In this document: positions 8,513 through 17,302 of the stretch, piece by piece
Layout of the letters: each line of letters begins with the position of its first letter
How positions within the stretch are numbered: position 1 is the first letter of the stretch
Assembly: GCF_000424585.1 (NCBI RefSeq)
Contig: NZ_AUKE01000021.1
Coordinates: 1 to 61,370 of the forward strand
DNA: 61,370 nucleotides
Direction of reading: 5' to 3'
DNA from: Butyrivibrio sp. MC2013
GTDB taxonomy: Bacteria > Bacillota > Clostridia > Lachnospirales > Lachnospiraceae
Notes under the pieces: model-generated
Told to the model about the DNA's origin: nothing
What the model saw: the letters and a program-made list of their open reading frames with translations, nothing else
The model's database searches: none
Made by a program: the position numbers and the translations under genes

Positions 8513-10012
8513 TCAGCGCCTTCCTGCTATCCTCTTAGCTGCGGGGAAAATAGCTCCCTCCGGGCAGACCAGCATGCACAGATGACAGCCTACGCATTTG
8601 CTGCCATCAAGCCTGGGCACCCTGTCCTCAAACCTGATGGCCTGATGGCCACCGTCCATACAGGATATAACACAGCGGCCGCAGCCACTGCATTTGTCAT
8701 GATCAAAGCCGGGAAAAAGGATACTGTCTCTCTCAAGTACATCGGTGCTATCACTCACCGAGTCGAGACCGGCTCCAATAATATCCCTGACTGACCTGAT
8801 GCCCATCTGTGCCAGATAGTAATTAAGGCCATCCTTAAGATCATCAATAATACGATAACCATACTGCATTACAGCCGTGGTGATCTGTATAGAGCCTGCG
8901 CCCATGAGGATAAATTCAAGAGCATCCCTCCAGGTCTCAATGCCGCCCATTCCGCTGATATGAAGGCCTTTAAGAGCCTCATTTTGTCCAAGCTCAGCTA
9001 TAAATCTAAGGGCAATGGGCTTAACAGCATTGCCACTGTAGCCCCCTATAGCAGATCTGCCCTTGACAGCAGGAGCTGACACAAAGGTCAGGGGGTTGAC
9101 TCCTATTATACTCTTAATAGTATTGATGGCAGCCAGGCCATCTGCACCTCCTCTGAGAGCAGCTTCAGCTGCAGGGCTCATATTGGCCACATTGGGAGTA
9201 AGCTTGGCCAGTACAGGAAGGGTAGTGCCTCTCTTGGCCGCCGCAGTATAACGCTCAACAAGCTCAGGTATCTGGCCAATATCAGAGCCCAGACCATCCT
9301 CCTGCATATTGGGGCATGAGAAATTCAATTCTATGCCATCAGCCCCGTTCTCCTCGCAGAGCCTTGCCAGTTCCTCCCATTCAGCCTCATCCTGTCCCAT
9401 GATGGATGCCAGGATAAACTTGCCGGGATACCTGTCCTTGAGCCTGCGGAATATCTCCATATTCTCGGCCACGCTGTGGTCTGAGAGCTGTTCTATATTC
9501 TTAAAGCCCACTATACTGCCGCTATCACCTGTGATAGCAGAGAATCTGGGTGATGCTTCATGGATATCAAAAGAGCATATAGTCTTAAAGCAGGCTCCTG
9601 CCCAGCCGGCCTCAAAGGCTCTTGCACACATATCATAGGTGGAGGCTACTACAGATGATGAAAGAAGAAATGGGTTCTCAAGTCTGCGACCACAGATATC
9701 ACAGGCAAGCCTGTCCTCATCCTCCGGAATATCTATCTCGCTGCGTGGGCGCACCTCAGACTGCAGCCTGATCATGACATCTTTTACAGGGACTTTGCCT
9801 GTATGGATACAAGCCTTCTCACAAGGTGCATCACAATTTAAACAGGGATTATCTGCCGGAAGGCGAAGAGCAGCAATATCCTGGTTATCAAACCAGACGC
9901 TGCGAAGGATCCTTGCAGGGTCCATGACAGGACAGGCACTGCTGCAGGGAGCATCATGGCAAAGAGAACATGATAAGATATCAGAACGTTTCAGCACACG
10001 GTTAATCAGCAT
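8513..10012 (-). CDS. PreA-like dihydropyrimidine dehydrogenase/dihydroorotate dehydrogenase family iron-sulfur flavoprotein
   Basis: The 499-residue protein has three parts. An N-terminal cysteine-rich domain (CSLCHDAPCSSACP and CLNCDAPCEKAC, about residues 15-75) resembles the helical Fe-S domain of PreT/DPYD. A TIM-barrel flavin domain follows (about 100-420), with ELNFSCPN and ISGMGGI patterns. A C-terminal pair of 4Fe-4S motifs (CSGCGRCVISC, CVGCHLCMLVC) ends it. No NADPH-binding PreT half is present, so the electron donor is probably separate. The ATG at 10012 has GGAGG 7 bases upstream. It heads an operon with anti-sigma genes, an unusual pairing. Confidence 0.85.
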   Translation of the reverse strand: MLINRVLKRSDILSCSLCHDAPCSSACPVMDPARILRSVWFDNQDIAALRLPADNPCLNCDAPCEKACIHTGKVPVKDVMIRLQSEVRPRSEIDIPEDEDRLACDICGRRLENPFLLSSSVVASTYDMCARAFEAGWAGACFKTICSFDIHEASPRFSAITGDSGSIVGFKNIEQLSDHSVAENMEIFRRLKDRYPGKFILASIMGQDEAEWEELARLCEENGADGIELNFSCPNMQEDGLGSDIGQIPELVERYTAAAKRGTTLPVLAKLTPNVANMSPAAEAALRGGADGLAAINTIKSIIGVNPLTFVSAPAVKGRSAIGGYSGNAVKPIALRFIAELGQNEALKGLHISGMGGIETWRDALEFILMGAGSIQITTAVMQYGYRIIDDLKDGLNYYLAQMGIRSVRDIIGAGLDSVSDSTDVLERDSILFPGFDHDKCSGCGRCVISCMDGGHQAIRFEDRVPRLDGSKCVGCHLCMLVCPEGAIFPAAKRIAGRR

Positions 10013-10045
10013 AGCAATCCTCCGTTGTGGAAAACTCACATTAAT

Positions 10046-10075
10046 ATAGTAACACGCAGACTATATATTGTGCAA
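10046..10075 (-). promoter_or_regulatory. Possible promoter of the PreA-like operon
   Basis: TTGCAC (10075-10070), an 18-base spacer and TACTAT (10051-10046) lie 34 bases upstream of the ATG at 10012 on the minus strand. The fit to consensus is moderate. Confidence 0.45.
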
Positions 10076-10152
10076 AAATAATCGCTATACTGAACATTTC
10101 AATGTGTGCATGAAAAATTCTTTCTCATTTGCATCATTCCAAATATATAAAA

Positions 10153-10246
10153 TAATCAAGATAACCCACCACCTTTAGGTGGTGGGAATATCTTGATTAC
10201 GGGTGCGGGGTTATAAGCCCCGTACCCGTAGAACTGCGTCAGCAGT
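10153..10246 (-). repeat. Palindromic element resembling an IS200/IS605 end
   Basis: This stretch has no credible gene. It holds a perfect nested palindrome (10153-10199: 11-bp outer arms around CCCACCACC-TTTA-GGTGGTGGG), a second 12-bp hairpin (10199-10229, one G-U pair) and a small hairpin (10233-10246). The first hairpin and its flank resemble the left-end hairpin of the IS element at 38899-40732 (CCACCT/AGGTGG after AAGAAATCCC). It is probably a transposase-less palindrome-associated element or IS remnant. A further inverted repeat, ATATGAC-N6-GTCATAT, lies at 10336-10355. The rest of 10076-10453 shows nothing else. Confidence 0.55.
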
Positions 10247-10453
10247 GATTTTATAACGAGCAAAAAGCGAAGCGTTTGCGAGTTTAACCTACAATATAGA
10301 AAGCAAAAGCAACGTTGACCAATATAGTCAAAGGTATATGACAGGTATGTCATATGATATTTATTCCGTTTTTATGCGCACTAGCCAAATGTCTATGACG
10401 CATATGTCACTTTTAGTTTGTCCACTCGGAACCAGGCTGGTCAATGTAAAATG

Positions 10454-11548
10454 TTATTTCTCCAGGTATACTCCGATAAACTCATCCACATCAGCAAAGC
10501 TTCTGACAGGAAGATCTATGCTGTCATAGACTTTTCTGTAGTCTTTAAGTGCATTATCAAAAACGCTGACGTTGTGATACAGGTCCCCGGGATCAAAGGC
10601 TGACATGATATCATACGAAGGGATATCAACTTCAGAAGCTATATCATCCAGCATGAACTGCAAACTGGCCAGATTCATAAATGAAGAGTATACATCTCCT
10701 CTCTCTGCCGCACCGGGCATCTTGTTTCTCCAATTGGAGAAGCTCTCTTCATAGCTGCCGCTGATATTGGAAGCAGAGGGCAGCTCTTTATCGCAGGTCG
10801 AAGAAGCCTCTCCTGCGCAGCATTCCTTAACGCTTAGGGCATCATCAGACCCATCTATGCCTATAAAGGAATAAAGGCTCCGGGTAAGCCCATCCAGGCT
10901 CTCTATAATAGTTGCAGAAGAAGCTGCTGATGCGATATTATGAACAAGCTCTATATATCCCTCAGGAAGCTTTATGGCTTCCAGCTCTTCAAATACTCTC
11001 TTGCTGCCGCGGCGAAAATAGCTGCCATTCCAGATCATCACTGCATCCATACTGCTATAGATGATCTCTGCAGCAGTCATGCGAAGTCTGCCAATTCCGG
11101 TCCCAGGTGTATAGGAATATTTCATGATGCCCTCGGCTATATCCCTGGCAATCTCATATCTCTCATCAGAAGATAGTATAGCCGCAGCCTTGCTCCTAAG
11201 GCTTTCCAGTCTCTCTAAAACGCTATCATCCCTGCAATATACTATCTCTGAATCCATGAGCTTGCTGATATTGGCCTGTCTGCAGAGAGCATCCTCCTCC
11301 AGCATATGCCAGCCGGTACAGTAAATATCATAGCCCACCGCTTCATCCTCTAATATGAAGCAGTCTGCCAGGCAATAGCCCTTATCATCATTTATCACGA
11401 TCATCAGATCAAGGTCTGAGTGTTCATGGACATCCCCCGTCAGAGCAGAGCCATACACTCCTATAATATCCAGTACCCCTGGGCAGTCCTTCCCTGCCTT
11501 ACTGATAACCGCATCTATCATCTTTTTGTGTGAATCTCTTAGGATCAT
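10454..11548 (-). CDS. Nucleotidyltransferase-domain protein
   Basis: Residues about 20-100 form a KNTase/MNT-type nucleotidyltransferase fold. The signature GVYGSALTGDVHEHSDLDLMIV carries the metal-binding D-x-D pair. Families with this motif transfer nucleotides to aminoglycosides or to other proteins. The remaining 260 residues are largely helical and I do not recognise them; they include a low-complexity serine-rich stretch around residues 235-265. The protein is 364 residues, longer than most aminoglycoside nucleotidyltransferases. It lies 10 bases upstream of nothing obvious and directly downstream of the LysR gene on the same strand. The substrate is unknown. Confidence 0.75.
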   Translation of the reverse strand: MILRDSHKKMIDAVISKAGKDCPGVLDIIGVYGSALTGDVHEHSDLDLMIVINDDKGYCLADCFILEDEAVGYDIYCTGWHMLEEDALCRQANISKLMDSEIVYCRDDSVLERLESLRSKAAAILSSDERYEIARDIAEGIMKYSYTPGTGIGRLRMTAAEIIYSSMDAVMIWNGSYFRRGSKRVFEELEAIKLPEGYIELVHNIASAASSATIIESLDGLTRSLYSFIGIDGSDDALSVKECCAGEASSTCDKELPSASNISGSYEESFSNWRNKMPGAAERGDVYSSFMNLASLQFMLDDIASEVDIPSYDIMSAFDPGDLYHNVSVFDNALKDYRKVYDSIDLPVRSFADVDEFIGVYLEK

Positions 11549-11558
11549 GATCTCCCCC

Positions 11559-12440
11559 CTATTTGGACTGATACTCCCTGTCGCAATAATCTATAAAGCT
11601 GTTAATAGCGCCGTTTATATGCTTATCCTTATGGATAGCCAGATTAATGGTCCTGTTGCCATCCATACCTTCGATAGTTATCTCAGATAGCCTTCCTTCC
11701 CTGATATCATCAGCCACCACAAGAGATGAGAGGAGGGCTATGCCCTGACCTGCAAGAGCAGCCTGTTTCATGGTATGGACGTTGGTGCAGGACCATTTGA
11801 TATTGTAAGCTATACCTTTATCATCCAGCATACGAAGGAGTACGTTGCGGGAACTGGACTCAGGCTCTCTGGTGATCAGGTCCTGTCCCTCCAGCTCTCC
11901 AGGCGCTATCCTCCTGCCTGCAAAGGGATGATCCGGGCTGGCCACAGCCATCATCCTGTCACGGCAGAAGGGACGAAGGAGCAAATCCTGACTGAGAATG
12001 CTGCTCTCTACAAGCCCCAGATCAAGCCTGCCATTTAATAGCTCCGATTCTATATATTCTGTATTATTTACAGTGATCCGGGCCCTGATCCCGGGGTGCT
12101 GTTTTTCAAAATCCGCGATCAGCGGCAGGAGTATCTCTTCGCCCACAGAAACTGATGCTCCGATATGTATCAGGGCGCCATCATCCCTCTCCTTCATAGC
12201 TCTGTCCAGGCTGTCAAACTGAGCCAAAAGGGGTCTGCAGTATTCCAGCAGTCTCTCCCCATCCGGGGTCAGTATCAGCTTCTTCTTGTATCTCTCAAAA
12301 AGCCTGACACCATAATGCTCCTCAAGTTCTCTGACAGCCTGGCTCACACTGGGCTGGGAAATATATAGCATCTCTGCGGCCTTGTGCATGGTCTTGCCAT
12401 CCACCACAGCTGCGAATATCTGAAAATGTCTAAGTGTCAT
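11559..12440 (-). CDS. LysR family transcriptional regulator
   Basis: The 293-residue protein has the standard N-terminal winged HTH (MTLRHFQIFAAVVDGKTMHKAAEMLYISQPSVSQAVRELEEHYG). It is followed by a periplasmic-binding-like effector domain from about residue 90. The family usually activates a divergent or nearby operon in response to a small ligand. I chose the ATG at 12440, which has AGGAGA 6 bases upstream, over one 21 bases earlier. It lies behind the sulfatase gene on the same strand. A LysR-type inverted repeat is found at 14045-14063, in the sulfatase/chrA divergent region, and is a candidate target. Confidence 0.93.
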   Translation of the reverse strand: MTLRHFQIFAAVVDGKTMHKAAEMLYISQPSVSQAVRELEEHYGVRLFERYKKKLILTPDGERLLEYCRPLLAQFDSLDRAMKERDDGALIHIGASVSVGEEILLPLIADFEKQHPGIRARITVNNTEYIESELLNGRLDLGLVESSILSQDLLLRPFCRDRMMAVASPDHPFAGRRIAPGELEGQDLITREPESSSRNVLLRMLDDKGIAYNIKWSCTNVHTMKQAALAGQGIALLSSLVVADDIREGRLSEITIEGMDGNRTINLAIHKDKHINGAINSFIDYCDREYQSK

Positions 12441-12484
12441 GATTCTCCTAACTAAGTTCAATTATAAAGCATGCAACTGCTTCA

Positions 12485-13957
12485 TCAGTCATCGGCTGTA
12501 GTTAATCCCACTCTTATATACTGCTCTTTTGGAGCTTCATTAGCCTTCATAAGCTCTATCATCAGCCCTGTCATCTTCTGCTCAAGCTCCTCATCCTCAA
12601 GAGGATGCAGCTCCTCAGGGTCAGTTGTGAGGTCATAGAGCCTGCTGCCCTGTCTGTATGCCCTGTCATCAGTCCCGGGCGTCAGCTTCATCAAAGGAAA
12701 TCCCTCTGTAAAAGAGAAGTCTCTGCAAAGCTCGGCCCCTTTAAATTCATCCGGAGAATATGAAGATGACATATGCATGGGCATAAGAGTGTAATCTCTA
12801 AGGGGCTGGTTGTCTTCATTTACAGGAGCTCTCATATATACGTGCTCTCCATCTGTCACATTGATATGGCCTCCAAAGATGCCAAAGAGGGCGCCATCTC
12901 TTACAGGCACATCCTCTCTGATGACAGGTGTCAGAGAGCGCCCGTCCATATGACGGGGACCTTCTATGCCAAAATAGTCCGCAATGGTGGCAGGGATATC
13001 CACAGTCTGAGCCAGGCTATGCCTCCTAACGCCCGGATGAGGTGACCTGGGATCGTGGATAAAGAAGGGGGTATGGATGAGTTCATCATACTGAGGGCAG
13101 ATATTCTTGCCCATCCACTCCTTCTCTCCCAGCATATAGCCATGATCTGTATTGACTATGAGCATCGTATCCTTCCACATATCCTCTGCATCCATGAGAT
13201 CCAGGAGCTGTCCCAGGTAATGATCGCACATACTCATAAGGGCAGCATATTCCATCCTGGCATGCTCCGTCTCCTCAGGAGTGCAGTGATTTACCCCATA
13301 ATCCGGCCAGTCAAAATGGTCACCGTGATAATCGTGGGGATAGAGATCCTTGTAATGCTGCTGGGTAAAAAATGGCTCATGGGGATCAAAGGACTCTATC
13401 TGAAGGAACCAGTTATCATCATGGTAATTGCGCCTGATAAAATCAAGTCCGCAGGAAAAGGTCCTGACCTGAGGCATATCCTCTTCCTTTGTAAGAAACT
13501 GTCTGTTGATCCAGTCATGTATCCACAAGGGACCACTCTTGTCATAGGCACACTTTGGTATATCAGGCTTCCTGACCTGGCCCTTCCAGCCATCACCCTC
13601 CTGGCCCCTGATCATATCACAGCTGTCATAGCAGCCCAGATATCCGCTGCCGCCTACCTCCCAGTAGTGATAATGATCAGTGGAGATATGGGTATAGATA
13701 CCAGCCCTTGAAAGCCTTGATATAAGGGAATCATCATAGGGCTGCAGGGGCGACCAGCCTGTATGCAGGAAATTGTAACGGCCGGTGTGAAGCTCTCTCC
13801 TGGCAGGCATACAGGGCATACTGCCTCCATAAAAGTTATCAAAGATGGTAGTCCTCTCTCCCAGCCTCTGAAAATTAGGGAGAATAGTAAAATCGCAGCC
13901 ATAGTTAGGAAGAAATCTGCGATTAAGGGAATCAAAGAGCAGCATTATAGCTTTCAT
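12485..13957 (-). CDS. Cys-type sulfatase
   Basis: The 490-residue protein has the alkaline phosphatase/sulfatase fold. The metal-binding start is LLFDSLNRRFLPNYG, and C49-M-P-A-R is the C-x-P-x-R signature whose cysteine becomes formylglycine. NTDHGYMLGEKEWMGKN supplies further metal and sulfate ligands. It hydrolyses sulfate esters, perhaps of glycans. No signal peptide is visible, so it probably acts in the cytoplasm. An anaerobic sulfatase-maturating enzyme would be needed; the only radical SAM gene here (31381-31974) looks too small. It is divergent from the chromate/sulfate transporter pair. Confidence 0.9.
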   Translation of the reverse strand: MKAIMLLFDSLNRRFLPNYGCDFTILPNFQRLGERTTIFDNFYGGSMPCMPARRELHTGRYNFLHTGWSPLQPYDDSLISRLSRAGIYTHISTDHYHYWEVGGSGYLGCYDSCDMIRGQEGDGWKGQVRKPDIPKCAYDKSGPLWIHDWINRQFLTKEEDMPQVRTFSCGLDFIRRNYHDDNWFLQIESFDPHEPFFTQQHYKDLYPHDYHGDHFDWPDYGVNHCTPEETEHARMEYAALMSMCDHYLGQLLDLMDAEDMWKDTMLIVNTDHGYMLGEKEWMGKNICPQYDELIHTPFFIHDPRSPHPGVRRHSLAQTVDIPATIADYFGIEGPRHMDGRSLTPVIREDVPVRDGALFGIFGGHINVTDGEHVYMRAPVNEDNQPLRDYTLMPMHMSSSYSPDEFKGAELCRDFSFTEGFPLMKLTPGTDDRAYRQGSRLYDLTTDPEELHPLEDEELEQKMTGLMIELMKANEAPKEQYIRVGLTTADD

Positions 13958-14044
13958 GACGGACCTCCTATAGCATGTTAAATTATTTCAGCAGAGCAAA
14001 TGCGGTATTTATTCCACCATCCTGCAAAGCCCCACAATTATCAT

Positions 14045-14063
14045 ATTGATAGGTTATATCAAT
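14045..14063. promoter_or_regulatory. LysR-type operator candidate in the sulfatase/chrA divergent region
   Basis: ATTGATA-N5-TATCAAT is a perfect 7-bp inverted repeat that fits the T-N11-A LysR box. It lies between the divergent sulfatase and CHR transporter genes. Its left half can serve as a -35 box (TTGATA) for the plus strand, with TAGATA 16 bases on. Confidence 0.5.
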
Positions 14064-14210
14064 CATTTAGATAATGTTAATATAGTTTTCAAATCGATTA
14101 TGCTTTACTAAAATAGAATTGTCAACATTCAAAAATTTCTGCTAAATCAAAATGCTTTTTACTATTTTGCTTGCATGCGATCATCGCAGATTATTCACAA
14201 AGGACACCTT

Positions 14211-14792
14211 ATGAATAATAAAGATATTGATAACAAGAATAGGATTAAGATACTACCGTCCCTTTTTGCCACGGTTTTTGCACTAAGCGCATCTACCTTT
14301 GGCGGCGGCTTTGTGATCGTAAGCCTCCTCAAAAAGAAGGCAGTGGAAAAATATCACTGGCTGGAGGAAGATGAGATGCTGGATATCACCGCTCTGGCCC
14401 AGTCTGCACCGGGATCCATCCAGGTAAATACATCACTCCTACTGGGCTACAGGCTGGCAGGTATCCCGGGAGCAGTCACGGCAATAGTCGCTGCCATCCT
14501 GCCTCCCCTCATATTATTGTCAGTGATCGCATGCTTTTACGACCTCTTCCATAACAATCCTGCCATCAGCATGATGCTCACAGTGATGAGAGCAGGCGTA
14601 GCCGCAGTGATATTTGATGTGGTGATAGGACTGACAGGCAGGCTGATCAGATCAAGGAGTCCCCTCCACATATCCCTGATGCTGATATCCCTGGCCCTTT
14701 TATTAGTAGTCAGGGTCAAGGCTGTCTATATCATCATACTCTGCCTGATAGCAGGCACTATATATGCAGTGGTAAAGGAGCGCCGGAAATGA
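14211..14792 (+). CDS. chrA: CHR family chromate/sulfate-type transporter, first half
   Basis: The 193-residue membrane protein carries one CHR domain, with the signature FGGGFVIVSLLKKKAVEKYHWLEEDEMLDITALAQSAPG near residues 30-70 and five to six hydrophobic segments. Short-chain CHR proteins occur as pairs of homologous halves, and the second half is encoded by the next gene, which overlaps this one by 4 bases. Characterised members export chromate and related oxyanions. I prefer the ATG at 14211, with AAAGGA upstream, over the earlier one at 14175. Sulfate as substrate is a guess from the divergent sulfatase gene. Confidence 0.88.
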   Translation: MNNKDIDNKNRIKILPSLFATVFALSASTFGGGFVIVSLLKKKAVEKYHWLEEDEMLDITALAQSAPGSIQVNTSLLLGYRLAGIPGAVTAIVAAILPPLILLSVIACFYDLFHNNPAISMMLTVMRAGVAAVIFDVVIGLTGRLIRSRSPLHISLMLISLALLLVVRVKAVYIIILCLIAGTIYAVVKERRK

Positions 14793-15361
14793 ACGAACTC
14801 ATATCTCTATTCCTTAGCTTTTTAAAGGTGGGACTCTTTAGCGTAGGAGGCGGCTATGCAGCCATACCTCTTATCAGTGATCAGGTAGTGGACACCTATC
14901 AGCTCATGAGCGCATCGGAATTTGCAGACCTGGTCACCATAGCAGAGATGACACCGGGACCTATCATAATAAATGCAGCAACCTTTGTAGGAATGAGGGT
15001 AGGAGGCATAGCAGGCGCACTGATCTGTACCCTGGCTTCCATAAGCCTGCCTGTCATCATCACCATGACTCTGGGCATTATATATTACAGGTACAGGCAG
15101 CTGGATGCAGTGCGCAATGTCATGTCCTGTATGCGCCCGGGAGTAGTAGCTCTGATCATTGCAGCAGGGATATCAATTGCATCATCAGCCTTTATGCCCC
15201 AGGAAACTGTAAGCCTCTCTACCATGTCAATCACTATTATAGAGATGATTCTCTTTGCAATAAGTCTGATAATCCTAAGAAAATATAAAATAAATCCCAT
15301 TGCCATAATATGGGGCAACGGGATTCTGGGCATTGCTATTTACCTATTTACTCTTGTTTAA
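14789..15361 (+). CDS. chrA: CHR family chromate/sulfate-type transporter, second half
   Basis: The 190-residue membrane protein is the partner CHR half. It has VGLFSVGGGYAAIPLISDQVV near the N-terminus and the characteristic EMTPGPIIINAATFVG at about residues 54-69. Its start codon overlaps the stop of the first half (ATGA), so the two are translationally coupled and should act as a heterodimer with opposite orientation in the membrane. It ends 8 bases before the convergent AraC gene. Confidence 0.88.
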   Translation: MNELISLFLSFLKVGLFSVGGGYAAIPLISDQVVDTYQLMSASEFADLVTIAEMTPGPIIINAATFVGMRVGGIAGALICTLASISLPVIITMTLGIIYYRYRQLDAVRNVMSCMRPGVVALIIAAGISIASSAFMPQETVSLSTMSITIIEMILFAISLIILRKYKINPIAIIWGNGILGIAIYLFTLV

Positions 15362-15368
15362 AACCTGT

Positions 15369-16268
15369 TCACTTCCCGGGCAGGGTGACGTCCGGCGCCT
15401 GGAGGCGCTGGTACTGCTTGGGTGAGACTCCGGAATATTTGGAGAAGGTCCTGGAGAAATTAGAATAATTGCGAAATCCTACCATAAAGCACACATCACA
15501 GGGAGGTACCTGATCCCTGAGATAACGCTGTGCCAGGGATATCTTTTTGTTGATTATAAACTCCTGGAGGGATATGCCTGCAAACTGTTTAAAGCAACGG
15601 CTGACGTAGCTGCTGTTGTGATGCAGATGATCAGCCAGCATCTGTATACTAAACTCCTCCTGGAGATGTCTGTCTATATAACGAATGGTCTCGGATACCA
15701 GTTCGGGCATGATACTCATTTCCTTGCGAGATGCAGCATGGCCCTCACTGGACTGCCTGTTGGCCAGGACCAGGATCTGCCTGGCATAGGTCTCCGCCAT
15801 AATGTCAGAGCCGTATTCATCAGAGGACAGGGCATCTATCAGCCCAAAAGAATATTGCCGGAAGCTCTCAACTGCATCTTCCGACAATTGTATCACGTTG
15901 AATCTTCCATTTCTTACAAAGCAATCTGTCAGATCTGTCTTGTCCGTACTAAGACTGTTCATCAAGGGCTCGCTGATGTTGACCACTATCCTGTCATATT
16001 CATTTACATCGATCATCTCACACATATGAAAATCATAGGGATTGATGCATATAAGCTGCCCCGGTGTAAGGCGGCGGCCATACTCACCTATGTAAAAATT
16101 GACCTCACCCCCTAAAAGGAGCAGCATCTCATATCCATTGTGATTGTGCATGATCGCCGGTTCCGTGGAATCGGGACTTGCAGAATAAACAGGTTCTTCT
16201 ATGGTCTTATACTCGCACAGAAGATCCTCTTTGATCAGCGCAAACGTCTTGCCCGGTAAAAAATCCAT
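15369..16268 (-). CDS. AraC family transcriptional regulator with cupin domain
   Basis: The 299-residue protein has an N-terminal cupin-like sensing domain (about 1-150, with HNHNGYEMLLLLGGEVNFYIG) and a C-terminal double HTH of the AraC type. The latter has SIQMLADHLHHNSSYVSRCFKQFAGISLQEFI and GFRNYSNFSRTFSKYSGVSPKQY. Such proteins usually control carbohydrate operons. The ATG at 16268 has GGAGGG 6 bases upstream; an in-frame ATG 66 bases earlier lacks one. It overlaps the end of the preceding Gfo/Idh/MocA gene by about 60 bases, so it is probably the last gene of the ABC-transporter operon it controls. Confidence 0.92.
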   Translation of the reverse strand: MDFLPGKTFALIKEDLLCEYKTIEEPVYSASPDSTEPAIMHNHNGYEMLLLLGGEVNFYIGEYGRRLTPGQLICINPYDFHMCEMIDVNEYDRIVVNISEPLMNSLSTDKTDLTDCFVRNGRFNVIQLSEDAVESFRQYSFGLIDALSSDEYGSDIMAETYARQILVLANRQSSEGHAASRKEMSIMPELVSETIRYIDRHLQEEFSIQMLADHLHHNSSYVSRCFKQFAGISLQEFIINKKISLAQRYLRDQVPPCDVCFMVGFRNYSNFSRTFSKYSGVSPKQYQRLQAPDVTLPGK

Positions 16269-17268
16269 AACTTTCCCTCCTGCCTGCTGCCTTGTACGCT
16301 TCAAGTAGCAGCCTGACAGTATTTTCAATATCATAAATCTCTATGGGGTAAGGGCGATCCTCCTCAATGCAGCGGTAAAAATCGCCGATAGCAGCCAGAT
16401 GTCCTGCGCCCCAATAACTCTTGCCCAGTCTGTCACCTACCATAAAATTGCTGGATATAGAGCTGCCATCAGGTCTGTAGATAGTCAGCAGTGTATCCTC
16501 AAGTCTGATCCTGATCTTCTCGCACTCCAGCTCTATAATGGGCGGCATATCCTTTACATAGGAGGTAGTAGCAAAAAAGCAGGCCCTGCTATGGGGATAG
16601 CTGATATATGCTGCAACGGTATCCTCCACCTCTATATCCTCAGACAGATGCTGCCTGTCAGTCACAGCCCTGATAGATATAGGCTCTTCGTCTGAGAGAA
16701 ACTGTATGAGATCCAGCGTGTGGATAGCCTGATTGATCAGCACACCTCCGCCCTCTGTAGATAGCTGTCCTCTCCAGAGAGAGTCTTCATAATAACCATC
16801 CTCTCTCCTCCAGGTCACAAATGCCCTGGTCCCAAGGAGCTGTCCATAGATACCGCTTTGCAGCATTTTCTTGGCATAGAGTACATTCTCATTATATCTG
16901 TTCTGAAAGCAAAAGCCCAGCCTGGCATTATCTGCCCTCTTATCATATGCCTCCTTAAGCCTTGTCCACTGCTCCATGGATATCACAGGGGGCTTTTCCA
17001 TAAATACATGGATCCCCCGAGCTAAAGCCAGCTCAGCCATTGGTACATGAAGGTAATGAGGAGTGCAGATATGCAGGACATCTATTTCTTCACGATCAAG
17101 CATCTCTTCCAGGTCATCATAAGCTCTTGCCCCGTATTCATCTGCTATTTTCACGGCCCGGGCCATATCTATATCAGCCACCGCCACCAGCTGATGGGCA
17201 TCAAGCCTTGCTAACGCCTGTCCATGCACAGAAGCAATAGATCCACATCCTACAATTGCACTCCTCAT
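16207..17268 (-). CDS. Gfo/Idh/MocA family oxidoreductase
   Basis: The 353-residue protein has an N-terminal Rossmann fold (AIVGCGSIASVHGQALARL). The family motif EKPP follows around residue 95, and the catalytic-site segment GGGVLINQAIHTLDLIQFL around residue 175. These enzymes oxidise or reduce sugars and inositols with NAD(P). It belongs to the carbohydrate ABC operon. Its 3' end overlaps the AraC gene by about 60 bases. A second, different family member is encoded at 20861-22018. The sugar cannot be named from sequence. Confidence 0.92.
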   Translation of the reverse strand: MRSAIVGCGSIASVHGQALARLDAHQLVAVADIDMARAVKIADEYGARAYDDLEEMLDREEIDVLHICTPHYLHVPMAELALARGIHVFMEKPPVISMEQWTRLKEAYDKRADNARLGFCFQNRYNENVLYAKKMLQSGIYGQLLGTRAFVTWRREDGYYEDSLWRGQLSTEGGGVLINQAIHTLDLIQFLSDEEPISIRAVTDRQHLSEDIEVEDTVAAYISYPHSRACFFATTSYVKDMPPIIELECEKIRIRLEDTLLTIYRPDGSSISSNFMVGDRLGKSYWGAGHLAAIGDFYRCIEEDRPYPIEIYDIENTVRLLLEAYKAAGRRESYGFFTGQDVCADQRGSSVRV

Positions 17269-17302
17269 GTCATTCCTCCAAGTTTGAATTATTATCTTTT
17301 AT

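Noticed and set aside
13055..13711. A 218-codon plus-strand open frame
   Set aside because: It is antisense to the sulfatase gene, which has full family motifs. No recognisable protein is encoded.
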